DNA of 64,000 nt. Origin: Centrapalus pauciflorus. Lineage: Eukaryota > Streptophyta > Magnoliopsida > Asterales > Asteraceae. The DNA is taken from positions 379,430 to 443,429 of the forward strand of contig JAANYP010002636.1 in NCBI GenBank assembly GCA_020465985.1. The letters run 5' to 3'. The position numbers were made by a program, and so were the translations under genes. Positions 21,201 to 34,356 of the stretch are shown here, piece after piece. The notes beneath the pieces were generated by a model. That model did not search any database. It had not been told where the DNA came from and was given only the letters and a program-made list of their open reading frames with translations. The first letter of the stretch is position 1. Each line of letters opens with the position of its first letter.

Positions 21201-22368
21201 GCCAGACCCATAATGCTAGAATAGCTGAGCAGGTCAGGCCCCAAGTGGCACCATTGTTTGGGGCAGTCATAGATTCACATTTTGTTGCCCCAGAGGGTGA
21301 AGATTGGATTGGTGAAGCCCAACCCCAACAGCAGCAACAGCAACAACAACAACCGCAGCAACAGCAGCAACAACGAAGAAGAGCACCTGCTAAAAGAGCT
21401 CCGGTTGCTAGCCCTACTTCCCGCCCACAACTAGCTGCTGGGCCATCGACTAAATCTGCTGGACCATCTATTTCAGCTCCAGAGTATGACGAACGGGAGC
21501 AAACTCTGGAGGAGATTTGGGCACAAGGAACTACTGCAGAGCAAGATATTGCTGCAGAATTAGTTCAAGAGATTTTTGAGCCCCCAGCTGATTTTCATGA
21601 TATTTTTAAACAGATTGATGAATATCAGCCCTCTAATGCTGAATTTATAGACACAGAGGTCCAGACTTAAGAAGAAGGCGCAAGGGAACAGACTGAGGTA
21701 GAAGGTCACGTAGAGACCTCCTCCAAGTCTGATTCCGAATCTAGTTCTGAAGCTGCAGATCTGGATATCACAATTGGCAGATATGGATCGAGGCTAGTTG
21801 TTAGCAGAAGGAGAACGACAAGGCCGGCAATTATTGATGAAGAGACCGAAGTGTCTGAGTTTGAAGAAGAAGAAGAAGCTTCTCACGTTCCTACGCATAG
21901 GGCGAAAAGACATAGATTCATGCGGGGAGCTCCATCCACTTCAGCATCTCCATCTGTGTTACCGGCTGCTCCATCATCATCAATCACAGCTCCATCCACA
22001 TCCGCCTCCATTCCTTCTACCTCGACTTCATTCAGAGAGAATCAGCGGTTCACTGAGTTGAAGGGAGAAGTGGACTTCCAAACAGTCCAAATTTACCAGC
22101 TATCAACAGCTGTAAAAGAGTTGCAACAGCACAATGCTCGATTAGATCAAGAGAATGCCGCTTTACAAACAACTGTGGCCGATCAACAAGCTGAGTTGAG
22201 GACTCAACAAGCACAAATTCTGACAATGCAGACTCTCATCGAGCAGATGAGGAAGGCGATGATCCAGGTCCACAAAAAAAGGTGAGCTAGCAGATCTTTC
22301 CCAAAAGACTGCTCAACAAGCAATCGTCCAGGGGAGCCTAGTTCGTCAAGTCGGGGAGGAGGTGAAAC
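21201..22368 (+). pseudogene. Extra ORF of C2, second part
   Basis: Continues 6199-6905 across the X insertion (THNARIAEQVRPQ). It has a Gln-rich tract (about 21326-21375), EYDEREQTLEEIWAQ, an acidic region, DFQTVQIYQL and a long coiled coil (about 22036-22270). A TAA lies at 21668 and a frameshift after about 22280. The ORF then breaks off abruptly at about 22368, where an inverted LTR begins; the C-terminal domain and polypurine tract are missing. Confidence 0.75.
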
Positions 22369-22559
22369 CTTATGTTTGAACTAATTATAACACATTACAA
22401 CAAGTTCAAACATACATTACAATCAATATCAAACATATATAATCAAACATATAACAAACATATATCAAACACTTGTGAATATGCAATAACGAGCAACTTG
22501 ACTTTTACAAAATATTGTCTATACTTAGACTGTTATAGTCACACAGGATGCACTAACAA
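22369..22559 (-). repeat. 3' LTR remnant of C3
   Basis: 191 bp of U3. On the minus strand it starts TGTTAGTGCATCC at 22559 and matches 5051 onward of C1. It is cut at about 22369, so the rest of the LTR is absent and the sequence joins C2 directly. Confidence 0.8.
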
Positions 22560-22578
22560 ACTCCCCCTTGACGATAGC
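22560..22578 (-). promoter_or_regulatory. Polypurine tract of C3
   Basis: On the minus strand AAGGGGGAGT precedes the LTR, and the upstream hairpin arm GCTATCGTCA (22569-22578) is intact. The partner arm in the LTR has decayed (TGACTATAAC). Confidence 0.75.
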
Positions 22579-22599
22579 TTCTAACTATTTATATTTTGA

Positions 22600-25518
22600 C
22601 TGATCATGAAACTCTAATTATCTTTTGGAACTTCCTACCTTCAGATCTCCAGCCTTCATGAAAGAAAATTGGCTGATCATGAAGCTTTTACAGGTCATCC
22701 TTGGATAGGTTGATCAGATGTAAAGGATCGTATACCTTCAAAATCACCTTGTACTCGTAGTCCTCCATCACTGTTACCACCGTTTCGTTGTCAACATGCC
22801 ACCACTTCATGTTTTTCAATACATCATGTGTCATTGACTTCATAGGCACTTTCTTTAGGCATTGGACTGGCTTGTAAACCATCCTACCCCACGGCTTTCC
22901 AGTGAGAGGATCTACTCTTGAAGGACCTTCTACTCTTTTTCCAGATCTCGGTTTGAGCCTTTCGAACCTTCCAGATCGACCATCCCTTCGTATGATTTTA
23001 GCAACTACTTCAGCATAAGGCTCATCTTCTAGGTTGATCAACTCCTTCCAAGCTAATTCTTTCACTTCACACTTGATCAGTGTGTTAAACACTTTCAACG
23101 TTCGCCTCAAGTATTGAAGACCATCTCTTGTTTTTAGCATAAATAGCTGCAGTTCTCTATCAAAGAACAAGCTTAATATTCCACCTGAGAGGTTTCCAGA
23201 GCTTGGTACTCTCATCTTCTTCTTCATATTTAGCTTTGATTTCTTTTCTTCCTTCCGAAACCAAAGCTTTATTAAATCTTCCCTGGTTTGCTCTTTATCA
23301 GCTGTATCAAACTCTGAATCATCCACAGATGCCAACTTAATTTCATCTATGTCAATCACATTTTGATCATTATTTATATATAGTTATGTGATAGGATGTG
23401 AATGAATGATTACTTCATGTACATCATCGTTTTCATCTTCTACAGCCTCTTCATCAGGTTTCCACTCTGCAACATCTTCTGGGACAAACTCCCCTTCTTC
23501 AAGATCCTCAATCTCATTCTCAAAATCAAATATTGCTTCTTCTTCTTCAATATCCATCAGAGCTTCAATCATTTCGCTCTCAACATTCTTTGAAGTTCCA
23601 CCTTCAACTCCTTCTCCCATTCCAGATTTACTGAGCTCCCCCTGAATTAATGCCGGCTGAGCAGTCGAAAGATCTGCTAGCTCACCTTCTCTTCCAGCAT
23701 CAGGATCATTAATGTCATCATCTTTTCATAACACTACAGCTTCTCTGCAGCTACTCTCCCCCTGAGGTTGTAGATTTTTCATTAAGTGCTCCAGGAGAGT
23801 CTTCATTGTTTTTATCTCAGACGCTTGATCTACTAACGTTGTTTTCAACTCAGCATTTTCCTGATCAAGTCTGGCATTATGGGCTTGAAGTTCTGTCAAT
23901 GCTGTAGATAGCTAGAAAATTTGGACTGTCTGGAAATCCACCTTTCCCTTCAACTCTAAACCGCTGTTTGTCGGTGAATGTCGATGATGTTTATGTAATG
24001 GATGTAGATGTAGATGGAGCGATGGGTGGTTGAGCAGCTGGTATTACAGGTTCAGGAGCTGAGGTGGATGTAGCTCCCTGCATAAATCGGTGCCTCCTCG
24101 CCCTATGCCTAGGCAAGAGTGGGTTCATCTTCCTCTTTGAAATCTGAATCTTCGGTCTCTTCGTCAATCAGAGCCGTTCTAGTTTGTATCCTTCTGTTTA
24201 CCATTATCCTAGATCCATGTCTACTGATTTGAATATTTGGATCCTCGCTATTATAACTAGACTCTGAGGCATTTTCATCGAGCCCTTCAGTCTCAGTCTC
24301 AGCCTGTGCTCCTTCTTCTTTTCCTTCACCTAGGACCTTAGTGTACATACCCTCAGCCTCGGGCGGCTGGTATTCATCATTATCCCTGAAGACATCACGA
24401 TACTTTTCTGGAGGATCCAGAACATCCTGAACCAGTTGTTCAGTGAGGTTGAGCTCCGCGGAAGTCCCCTGAGCCCATATCTTTTCTGGGGTCTGCGTTA
24501 TCTGATCAATAACTGGGGCTGAAGTTGAAGGACCTGCAGCGTCCGTTGATGATCCTGCTGCCGTAGACTCTGAAAGTCTGCTGGAGGATGGCCTTCATGC
24601 CGGAATTTGTCTCGCTGGAGCTCTTTCCCTCCTGCGCGGTTGATGTTGTTGTTGTTGTTGTGGTGGTGGTTGTTGCTGTGGTTGCTGCGGTTGAGGAGCT
24701 TCACCTGCCCAGTTTTCTCCTTCCGAAGCCACAAAATCTTGGTCAATAACTGCTCCGAACAAAGGTGCAACCTGAGGTCTGACTTGCTCAGCCCTTCGCG
24801 CGTTATGCGACTGGCAGTCAGCAAAAATCCTCTTATCTATTATAGCCACACCATGAGTATCCGGAAGTTGTGGCAGATTTGGAAAAAAATGATGGATAAG
24901 CATCATCGCGAAGCGCGGGTACATCAAAAACCTTTCTCTAACGGGAGCTGTGATTTGATGCACAAACTTACCGAAGAACATCTCCGAAAAACTAAAGCGC
25001 TTGTTATATACCACTGCTATCACCGCCGATTGCATCTTGGATACTATGTAATCAAATCCGGCCTTTTTCGGTGCAAAACAGACCATAAATACATGCACCA
25101 AGTAACACCATTGCCCGATTAAGCCACTCTTCACATACGAGGCTTTGGTTATATCTTGGGCGTATCCCATACGTAAAAAGGCCACTTGCCTTATATGGAC
25201 TGGAAAATCAATGGGCCCTGCATTCTGGTCTTCGGAGCGTAGCTGAAGTATCTGACGAAGCATATCAGCTGAGAATACAATGGGTGCCCCCCAACTCTTG
25301 TTTGCAATACTGTAGGCGTCACTGAACAGTCTACCTGGAGGTGCTCCCAAAATTGTCATACATACGGCAAGATTATCTGCAGGTTTTGGGTCAATGCATA
25401 AGCAACCCTTGAATGCGTCAAAAGTTCAACCCAATTGTCGGAATGGTTGAGCTTCAGGTAGCTCTCTATCGACGGACATCACCTTGTTATGCTTATTGAA
25501 GAATGCGCGATCACCCAT
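22600..25518 (-). pseudogene. Extra ORF of C3 (broken)
   Basis: ATG at 25518 on the minus strand, 2 nt after a CTGTATGCAG acceptor-like site. N-terminal domain lies at about 24840-25360 (SFSEMFFGKF, YPRFAMML), Gln-rich tract near 24640-24700, acidic part near 24110-24350, coiled coil near 23770-23960, and C-terminal domain (FDRELQLF, DGLQYLRRTLK) at 22688-23359. Frameshifts near 25430 and 24600 and stops elsewhere break it. The end before the polypurine tract is degraded. Confidence 0.75.
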
Positions 25519-27564
25519 ATCTGCATACAGAAACAAAAACCAATATTAGAAAAAAAATAAAAATGAAACTTGTTTAATTTCGAATTTGCTTTATTTCGAA
25601 CTTACATAAGTCGGAAATCCAACACATTCGAATTTCTACAAGTTTGAATTTATTTTATAAAGGCATTCGAATTTATAACAAATTCGAAAGCTATGTTCGA
25701 ATTTGACTGACTTCGAAGTTGTAGATATTTTAACAAATTCGAACTTTCTGACAAGTTCGAACACGATGAACATGTTCGAATTCGGTCACATTCAAATCAA
25801 ACTCCAAGATTTTAATCTCATTTGACTTAACAAATAGTATAGTCTAGTCCTATTGGGTTCTAATCGAAGTTATATGTGATATATTTGAAGTTTCACCTGT
25901 TAAAACTTGTGATTTTGAACCACAAAGTTTAAACTCAAAAATCTTCAAATAAAGTCAATTTTTTGCTATAAATGAGTCCTAAACTACCCAAACTTTGTAT
26001 AATACTGATTATTATACCTAAGTGTGTTGGTAGATTCGAAAACACTAGCAAAACTTCGTGAAATAGTAATAAACTCGAAACGGTAAATTCGAAGAACAAA
26101 TTTGAAATCGCCTGGCACAAGTTCGAAGGATTAAAATCGAATGTAGGTAAATTAATGATTCACTGTTAACCTATTTATACCAAAAACATTCGAACTTGAC
26201 ATAAATTCGAAGATACTGACAGATTCGAAGGATACTTCGAATATGTCTTAAATTCGAATTTATTTGAAAATTTGTAAAATTCTTGAATAAAATTAAACTT
26301 TTTCAACTTTTTCGTGTAACAGAATTTTACAAACCTTGCAAAATTATTCAAACCAAGTAATAGATTATCACGCAAAATTTGTTTATTCAACCAATCATGC
26401 ATCCTGGTAACTTTGATCTTTTTACTACATAGAATAAAATAAAATAATAAAGTAAAGGAAAATAAAGTTTGACTAAAATTTAAACTTAAGCTACTCAAAA
26501 ATACTTTTACAGACTTTACGACACACACTGACAGAATATTTTTGGCGAGAAAGTCAAAGAAGGTTCAATCAGATAGCGGCGTCAATACGCACTTTCAGTA
26601 TTACACTTTCACACTTAGGAATTTTTGATTCCTTTGATTTTTTGTCGTGATATACTTTACAAGGCGATTGTTGGTATTCTTTTCCCTTTATACATGTTAC
26701 ACTTTGGAATATCCCTTGGCCTTTTTATTTATCAAGAAACTACCTTACGTGACCTAGAGTTAGACAAACTTCTATGATCAAGGCATACACACAATGATTA
26801 TAACTTTGTGGTATTGCAAATTTTCTTTAAAAGACAAACGTCGGACACAGTTCTGTATTTACATACAACAGACTGTCTTAGTTTGTCTTAAGGTTTATTT
26901 AAAACTAGCAAGACAGCGGTGATAGGTCTGTACTGACGTACAACAAAGCGACTTATCTTGCTAACTCGAGTCAAACCAGAGAGACAGGTTTGTACTCACA
27001 TACAACAGGGTGACTTGTTTTGACTCTATATTCATTATCAAAATTTTTCTTTTCTTTTCTTTTCCTTAAGATGTATCTGATGTGGCTATACATCCCCCAG
27101 AAAATTTGCATACCTCATTAAGAGTCATTGTCTGTATGTCTCTAACATAAACATTAAGACCATTTGGTCATACATCTAAGTTAGTTACACATATAACTTT
27201 TTCTTGAATATATTATTAGCTTTTGAGATTCTCTTTGTGTATTATGCCTACCAACACATCGAACTAGAAAAAGTATATTACTTAGAGTTTAAGATGCATT
27301 ATGTGTGAAAGCTTAACACTTAGAGATTGTATCCACTGTGCTAAATTTCGTCACTTTGAACCTATGTATCTAAGACTTAACTCATTTTCTAATATTGTAT
27401 TTTTTAGAGCTTTTTATGGTTTTCTCTCTTTCTTTTTTTTTTTTTGTTTTTTATAAATAAGAGTAAGCTAATAACGTAATTTACTAAACTTACTATAAAA
27501 GGAAATAAATTTTACTTAACTATTAACTTACTATAAAATGAAAGAAAAATATACTAAGGTCAAC
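25519..27564 (-). other. C3 spacer between pol and extra ORF
   Basis: Homologous to 1-2014 of C1. It carries the palindromic array (26848-27019), the GGAATTTTTGATTCC block (26618-26632), TTCGAA words (about 25560-26250), and at its 3' end a CTAAT branch-like word 25 nt before CAG and the extra-ORF ATG. No coding frame is supported. Confidence 0.75.
26848..27019 (-). repeat. Triple palindromic repeat (C3)
   Basis: Three imperfect copies at about 26848-26880, 26922-26955 and 26983-27019. They match the C1 copies in reverse complement, with the same order and similar spacing. Confidence 0.7.
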
Positions 27565-29207
27565 TTACTCTCGATTTCGCATACCATTCAGTTGAACTAA
27601 CAACTGAAAGCGTGACTTATCAAAAGCTTTAGTAAATAAATGAGCATTGTTATCTTCTGTTGCCACTTTTACCAGCTTTATTAAGTTCTTTTCAGCACAC
27701 CCACGTATAAAATGATGTCTTATGTCTATGTGCTTTGTTTTACTGTGTTTAACTGGATTATTAGTTATAGCAATAGTAGAATGGTTATCAATCCTAATAG
27801 GAGTATGAGTGTAAGTCAAACCGTTGTCCCGCAATTGTTGTTGAATCCACAAAACTTTTGAAAAGCAACTAGCAACAGCTACATATTCGTCCTCGCACAA
27901 TGACACGACTGCCAAAGTATGTTTCTTGCATTGCAAGGATACGAGCCTCCCACCAAGGAACTGACAACGTCCAGTTGTTGACTTTCGATTCAAGTTGCAA
28001 CCTCCATAGTCTGAATCCGTGAATGCTTCCAACTCCAGATCACCATCCGCATTATACCAATGTCCCAGCTTCGGTTTCGACTTGAGTTATCTCAGAATCC
28101 GCTTCACAGCTTTCATATGCATCTCTTTTGGATTAGCTTGAAACCTAGCACAAATACACACAGCAAACATAATGTCAGGTCTAGAAGCAGTTAAATACAT
28201 GAGTGACCCGATCATGGCCTGATATAAAGTCGGATCCACATCAGTATCACTTTCTGTACCCGGTCTGAGTTTGTGATTCACTTGAATCGGTGTGCTAAAG
28301 TGAGCAGTCAGCTTTGTTCCTTCCATCCCGAAGCGCTCAAGAATATCATAGACATACTTCGTCTGATGGATAAACATACCCTCCTTTCTCTGTACAACTT
28401 GCAAACCTAGAAGAAGATCAACTCTCCCATAGCACTCATCTCAAACTTACACTTCATCACCTTCTCGAAATCTTTGCACATCTGCTCGTCTGATGACCCG
28501 AAAATGATGTCATTCACGTACACTTGTACCAAGATAAAATGTTCACCCTTTCTTTTCACAAACAATGTACTATCAATTCTCCCTCTTTCAAACTCGTTGT
28601 CCAAAAGATGAGTTGATAGCGTCTCATAACATGCCCTGGGTGCCTGATGCAATCCATACAGAGCCTTATCAAGAAGATACACTCTGTCCGGATACTTTGG
28701 ATCTGTAAACCCGGGCGGTTGTTCAACGTACACCAGCTCCTTCACTTTTCCATACAGAAAAGCACTCTTTACGTCAAGTTGATAAACTTTAAAGCCTTTA
28801 ATGGATGCAAAGGCCAGAAACAAATGGATTGCTTCAAGCCTTGCCACCGGTGCAAACACTTTGTTGTAATCGATTCCCTCTTCTTGGTTGAAACCCTTTA
28901 CGACAAGTCTTGCTTTGTTGCGAGTAATGATTCCCCGATCATCTCTTTTGCACTTAAAAACCCACTTGGTTCCTATTGCAACTTCTCCTTGAGGTAACAG
29001 AATTAACTCCCACACTTCAAGGTTTCTGAATTTTGACAGTTCTTCTTGCATTGCTTCAACCCAAGAGTTGTCTTTCAGTGCCATTTGCATATTCTTCGGC
29101 TCTACTTGCGAGATGAAACATGAATACAGGCAAGTGTGAAAAGCCTCTGAGTCATTAATCATTGACAACAACACTGTGTTGTTATTCAAATTACTCCTCG
29201 TTCTCAC
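27565..29207 (-). pseudogene. RT and RNase H of C3
   Basis: RT part: KWVFKCKRDD, ARLVVKGFNQEEGIDY, QLDVKSAFLYG and catalytic YVND in place of YVDD (about 28510-28530). RNase H part: FTDSDYGGC, then an IRIDNHSTIAITNNP tail and end LNGMRN. A frameshift near 28405 and a stop near 28084 split it. The Asp-to-Asn change in YVDD would probably kill polymerase activity. Confidence 0.8.
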
Positions 29208-30388
29208 ACCAACATTCGGATTTCCTATGATGCTCTCAACCGGATGATTCTTATTAATCCTCGATGTTTCGATCTCATCGACCCTAAGATTATCTCATAA
29301 GTTTGATCCTATCTCACCTAACGGGGGAACGACTTCAGATGCCACATTCTCTTCCTCATGATCACTGTCTTCAGAGTTAGAATTAGTAGCCTGATTCTCG
29401 TTTGTAGGTAACTCAGAATCGTTCTCTCCTGGAGACTCATCTTCTGTCAATGTAGGCTCAGATGTTGATGGAATGTCCGTCTTTGGAAAACCTTGACCGT
29501 CATCATTCATATTTAATGACAATAAGTCGTTTTCAATTGAACCTGCATTTCCATCCAAAGGAATGTTAAATGATTTAAATAATGATCATAATCAAATATC
29601 CATTCCGGACCAGTTTGGGGTTCATGTGTATAACTTGTTACATGAATGTTATACACAATTTCTACCGTACCATTTGTTTTGTTAAAAACCCGTTTGTTTG
29701 GTGAGTTAGGCACATAACCTTGGAAATACCTTCGTCAGCCTTTTCACCAAACTTAGGTTGATGTTTTGTTTTCATTATAGTACACGGTACCCCACACCGT
29801 TCGAAGCCAGTTAAATTTGGTGGTCTTTTATTTAGAACTTCATAACAGGTTTTGTTCAATGATTTGACAGTAAGGACCTGATTTAAAACATGACAAGAGG
29901 TATTCACTACCTCCACACAAAACATGGTAGGAAGCTTTGAATCCGAGAGCATGGTCCTTGCTGCTTCAATCAAAGTCCTGTTTTTCTGTTCTGCTACCCC
30001 ATTTTGTTCTGGCTAATAAGGTGCACTAAATTGATGCACTATGCCTTTGGATAGGCAATATACACCGGCTACTGTGTTTTTAAACTCTGTTCCGTTATCA
30101 CTCATGATACGTTTTACCCTCGTCCCACAGAAGTTTTCGACTTGGTCTAAGAACCCAATCAACTTTCCAGCTGTCTCGTCCTTCGTACCTAAAAAGAAAA
30201 CCCATAATAATCATGAGTAATCATCAGTGATAACTAAACAGTACCAACTACCACCTATAATCCTTTTGTTGATTTGTCCAAACAGGTCCATATGCAACAA
30301 ATCGAAAGTGGCAGCTATAGAGTTCTGAGTCTTTGACTTGTGTGACTTCTTGTGTTGTTTGCCTTTCTTGCACGGTACACACTTTTCT
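29208..30388 (-). pseudogene. Integrase and linker of C3
   Basis: Integrase core on the minus strand with the IEAARTMLSDSKLPTMF helix (about 29920-29970), VLNKRPPNLTGFE, and a Ser/Glu-rich linker with DHEEENVASEVVPPLGEIG (about 29300-29350). The DDE segment at about 30000-30260 is recognisable in several frames but carries stops, including one in the DDYS motif. The region ends before the RT. Confidence 0.7.
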
Positions 30389-30931
30389 TCAAACTAAAAA
30401 ACTCTTTATTGGGACACCTTGCACTAGTCCATGTTTAGTGATGTAATTCATTTTTCTCAGGTGCAAGTGTGCCATGCGTCTGTGCCATAAGACTGATTCG
30501 GTCTCCGAAGCTTTGGATAACAAACAGATTGTTCCTCTCGATGAATCAGAGATGTTCATATCCAACATGTACAAATCGTTCTTTCTTGGGGCTCTCATCA
30601 TAATCCACTCTTCATGTATCTTGAATCCCGGCTTCAGCACTAACGCTTCAGTATCAGTAAACAACAGGGAATTCCTCTTATCACAGATCTGAGAGACACT
30701 AATGAGATTGTGAGCAAGTCTATCAACATGATATACTTGATCAAGTTTGATAGTCCCATTAGTAATCACTCCTGTTCCAGTGATATTTTCTCCTTTGTTC
30801 ACGACAAATGATACAAAACCCTTATTCCCTCCCTTCAAGTCTGTGAGTAGACTTCTTTCCACAGTCATGTGTCTTGAGCAACCACTATCGACGAACCATT
30901 TGTTGTTTAGACCTGTAGTTAGCTCCTGCAC
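30389..30931 (-). pseudogene. Protease and pre-integrase of C3
   Basis: Copia aspartic protease motif FVDSGCSRHMT at about 30865-30900, followed by DQVYHVDRLAHNLISVSQIC and the integrase zinc-finger start LWHRRMAHLHLRKMNYI (about 30430-30480). The open frame runs up to the pol acceptor-like site, where CAG ends at 30926. Confidence 0.8.
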
Positions 30932-30946
30932 ATGAAAGAAAACAAC

Positions 30947-33796
30947 TTAGTTATCACCGGGAACCCAAGGCATGACTGACTTGGTAATACCCTTCTCATC
31001 CACATACTTGAACTCCTTCAAAAACCCATCTCTCCTTTCAGGTGACTTGGGTGTTTGATTGGGAACCTGTTGTGGTGCAGAGTGATTTTCATTCACTCTT
31101 GGCCTTTGGTTAGGCATTTGCTGTAGAGCTCTCGAATAAAATCTATTATAGGTCATATCAGATTGATATCCCTGGGCTCTTCCTGGTGTTTGATGTCTTA
31201 CAGGAGTGTGTGATCTAACTGAGTGTAAGCTCTTCTAGGTGTAGTACTCCTATAATTTTGTTGTGGTCCTGACCTAGGTTGATTAGGAACTCTATTTGGT
31301 GAATTAGTCCTAACCACTTCATTTGGTCTACCTGACATAGGTGTTTGTTTCACAACAGTCTTTGGTGTGGCTTGCACAGTCTCCTCAGTGTTTTGAAAAC
31401 CACTTCCGCTTGCTACACTTGGTGAGGGTTTATATTGTTCAGGCTTTCCAACATTAGGTGTAGATTCTACCTTCCTATATGGACAACTAGAAGCAACATT
31501 AGCCCTTTCATGACATCTAAAACAAGACATTTTATTAATAGACTTCTTATGAGTGCCCTTTGACTTTGGTGTCTCACTAGTGTCATGTTCTTTCTTCTCC
31601 ACTACAGTGAATATGTCTTCTTTTTGATTATTTAAGTCAGATCTAGCTTCTCCTAGAATTTTATCACTAGAAGACTGCACAAATTTGACTTTCTTAATCG
31701 TGGCATTGTTTTTAGTCACCATAGTTGCTTTTTCCTTATCAGACTCAGATACAGGTTCAGCTGCTACCTCTGACTCAACTGGTTTTTAAGTTTTATCCTG
31801 AGGCTGAGTTACATAGTTATCATTAAAAGGTGGAGGACACTCTTTATACCCTAAACCTACTGGTTTCTTGGACTGACGTTGTGCATCTAAGATCTTCCCT
31901 AGATTCAGTGAAGAGTTCCTAAACTTTTGTAATTTACTATTTACCTCTGCAACCTTAACCTTAGCTTCAACTAGCTCTACCTCTTTAATTGTTAGGTCTT
32001 TGGTTAAAGCCTCAACATGCTCATACATCATTTCTATCCTGACACACTGCTCACTTAGTTTATCTTTTAGAACGATGACATCTTGAGAATCTGCTTTAAC
32101 TTATTCCTAAGATCCTCTTTGATATCTAGAAGGCTAGCATTATCTGATTTTAAGGATTCAATTTGAGCAGTTAAATTATTATGTGTTTCTAGCACTAAAT
32201 TTAATCTATTGTTAGAAGTAGCACATAAAGCAGATAAATCACGAAATGTAGAAAAGTTCAGAATTACCTTTGTATGACCAGATTCCACGGTAGCCATTTG
32301 CACGACAAACTCTAGAACGGTCTGATTGTCTGATTTTGCACCAACACTGGACTTGTATCTTCCTGATGTCTGTCCTCTGTTTCTTCCTCTGCTCTGACAT
32401 CCTCAGACTCTGTTACTTCAGCCATAAAGGCTCTAGCATTAATCTCTGGATGTGTACTCCAATCGTACGTCCCATCAAGCTGTTTGTCAGTGGATATGTT
32501 GGTTAACAGACCAGCGATTTTTGCTTGATTTCCCGAATTAGCAGGCTGATATCTCCCCTGAGATTGATTCTGAAAGTTTTCCACCTTGGGTCTTTGACAC
32601 TCTCGAGCAAAGTGTCCTAACCCCTGGCAGTTGTAGCACTTAACTTTGGATTTGTCGAATCCAATCTTGTTGTTGCTAACGTTCAGATTTCTGCCTGTCC
32701 TTTTTATGAATCTCTTGACCCTCTGAGTCACCATGGCCAGTTGTCATTGAAGATCCATTTCCTCTAAATCATCTGGATCCACCTGATCATAGTCCTCTTC
32801 CCATAACGCAGGATCGTTAATGTTACCTTGTACACAATTTCCATATGCTGCAACAAACGAAGCCAAAATATTCATAAGAGATTCGGCTGATTGTGCACTC
32901 ATAGGCATCTTTGTGTAAGGTTGAGAAGTAGATGCGGATTGAGTCAGCTTTTCTTCTGGTTTGGTGTACCCTAAGAAAGCCCGGCTCCATGAGTCGTCTA
33001 CTTCTACTGGAGTCGACGTTTCTCCCGTGTAGAATGTTGTAGCTGTTTTTAGTTCACTCGCTACTGAAGGTTTGGACTTCCCAGAATACATGTCTGGATC
33101 TTGTACTTGGTCATATTCCCATTCCTTCTTCAGCATCTGAAAGTTATAAGCCCTCAGCGTTCCTATGACTCCTTCAAGAGTTAGAGTTTCAAATTTCTCT
33201 TCGTCGCGCTTTATCAGCGCTACGTACATCTCCTATTTTGCTGGTAAGGCATCTGGAAGTTTCTCATTCTTCTCTAATTCACGATACTCGACGTCGTGAT
33301 TATCTAACTCTGTCAACAAGTGATAGAACCTTGTGATAGTCTCATCCAGCTTTTCGTTTTTCAGTGCCTTAAAAATTGCGAACTGTTGCTTGAGCATCTC
33401 CGTTCTACCTTTCCGAACCCTCAGATTTCCCTCACACCGTTTCTCAAGTGCATCCCACAACTCTTTCGCTGTTCGATGATTTCATAATGTGTGTAGGATT
33501 TCCTGAGGCAGAGCCATGCGAATAATGGAAAACGCTCTGTTCTCAGCCTCATATAGTTTCTTGTCATCATCCTTCATCTTCTGATAAGTTAGGACTCGCT
33601 GACGACCTTCAAACTCGTGAGTAGGTGGAATGTATCCATCGGTGATATAAATCCACATCCGCATATCATTAAAGCGAGCAAAGTCGGCAAATCTATCCTT
33701 CCACCAGTAATAATCTTCCAACCTCATCAGCTTGGGTGGTGAATTTGCCTTACCGACTTCATGGTCCATTTCAATAAACTATTGCAAACTGGTCAT
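30947..33796 (-). pseudogene. gag: Gag of C3 (broken)
   Basis: It starts MTSLQ near 33796, then MDHEVGKAN and YYWWKDRF. Capsid region lies at about 32750-33770, first zinc knuckle CYNCQGLGHFAREC at about 32590-32640, coiled coil at about 31850-32240, and second knuckle CFRCHERANVASSC at about 31485-31530, where the GH pair is lost. A basic Pro/Arg-rich tail ends VPGDN and TAA at about 30947. A donor-like AAG|GTAATT lies at 32267. Several stops and frameshifts occur. Confidence 0.75.
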
Positions 33797-33828
33797 TTTT
33801 TTCTTAAAACTTTTTGAATTAAAATTTA

Positions 33829-34347
33829 GAGATAATTGCGAAAAAAAACCCGAAACTTGTCAGTTTGTTGTGATTAAAACCTCAAACCATTTTTCGTTGC
33901 ATAGAAAACCCTGAACTCACTAAAAATCAGTAAATCAAGGTTTTGTCAACGGGTAACCGGTTGAAACTGGTTATTAATCCTACGTGGACCGTTAAATAAC
34001 CTACGGGGAATAAATTTTAATTGTTAAACCGGTTGTCAAGTATTACACATCATTTAAACCCCCCGTTGATGATGTAATTCCGTTTAAAAAATACAATTAA
34101 AAATTATCAATGGGGGTTTAAATGATGTCTAATACATGACAACCGGTTTTCAACAATTAATATTTATTCCACGTAGGTTATTTACCGGTCCACGTATGAT
34201 TAATAACCGGTTTCAACCGGTTACCCATTGATAAAACCTTGATTTACTGATTTTTAGTTAGTTCGATGTTTTCTATGCAACGAAAAATGGTTTGGGGTTT
34301 TAATCACAAAAAACTGACAAGTTTGAGGTGTTTTGCACAATTATCCC
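33829..34347 (-). mobile_element. Fold-back MITE in C3 leader
   Basis: 519 bp with two long inverted arms (about 33829-34063 and 34112-34347) that match over nearly their whole length, and a centre of about 48 nt. Ends read GAGATAATTG and CAATTATCCC. A perfect 9-bp duplication TAAAATTTA flanks it (33820-33828, 34348-34356), as expected for Mutator-like elements. It has no coding capacity and contains several AACCGGTT palindromes. Strand is arbitrary. Confidence 0.85.
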
Positions 34348-34356
34348 TAAAATTTA

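Noticed and set aside
26848..27019. Three spaced repeats as a CRISPR-like array
   Set aside because: Only three imperfect units, homologous to repeats in the spacers of other copia copies in a plant genome. There is no spacer diversity and no cas gene.
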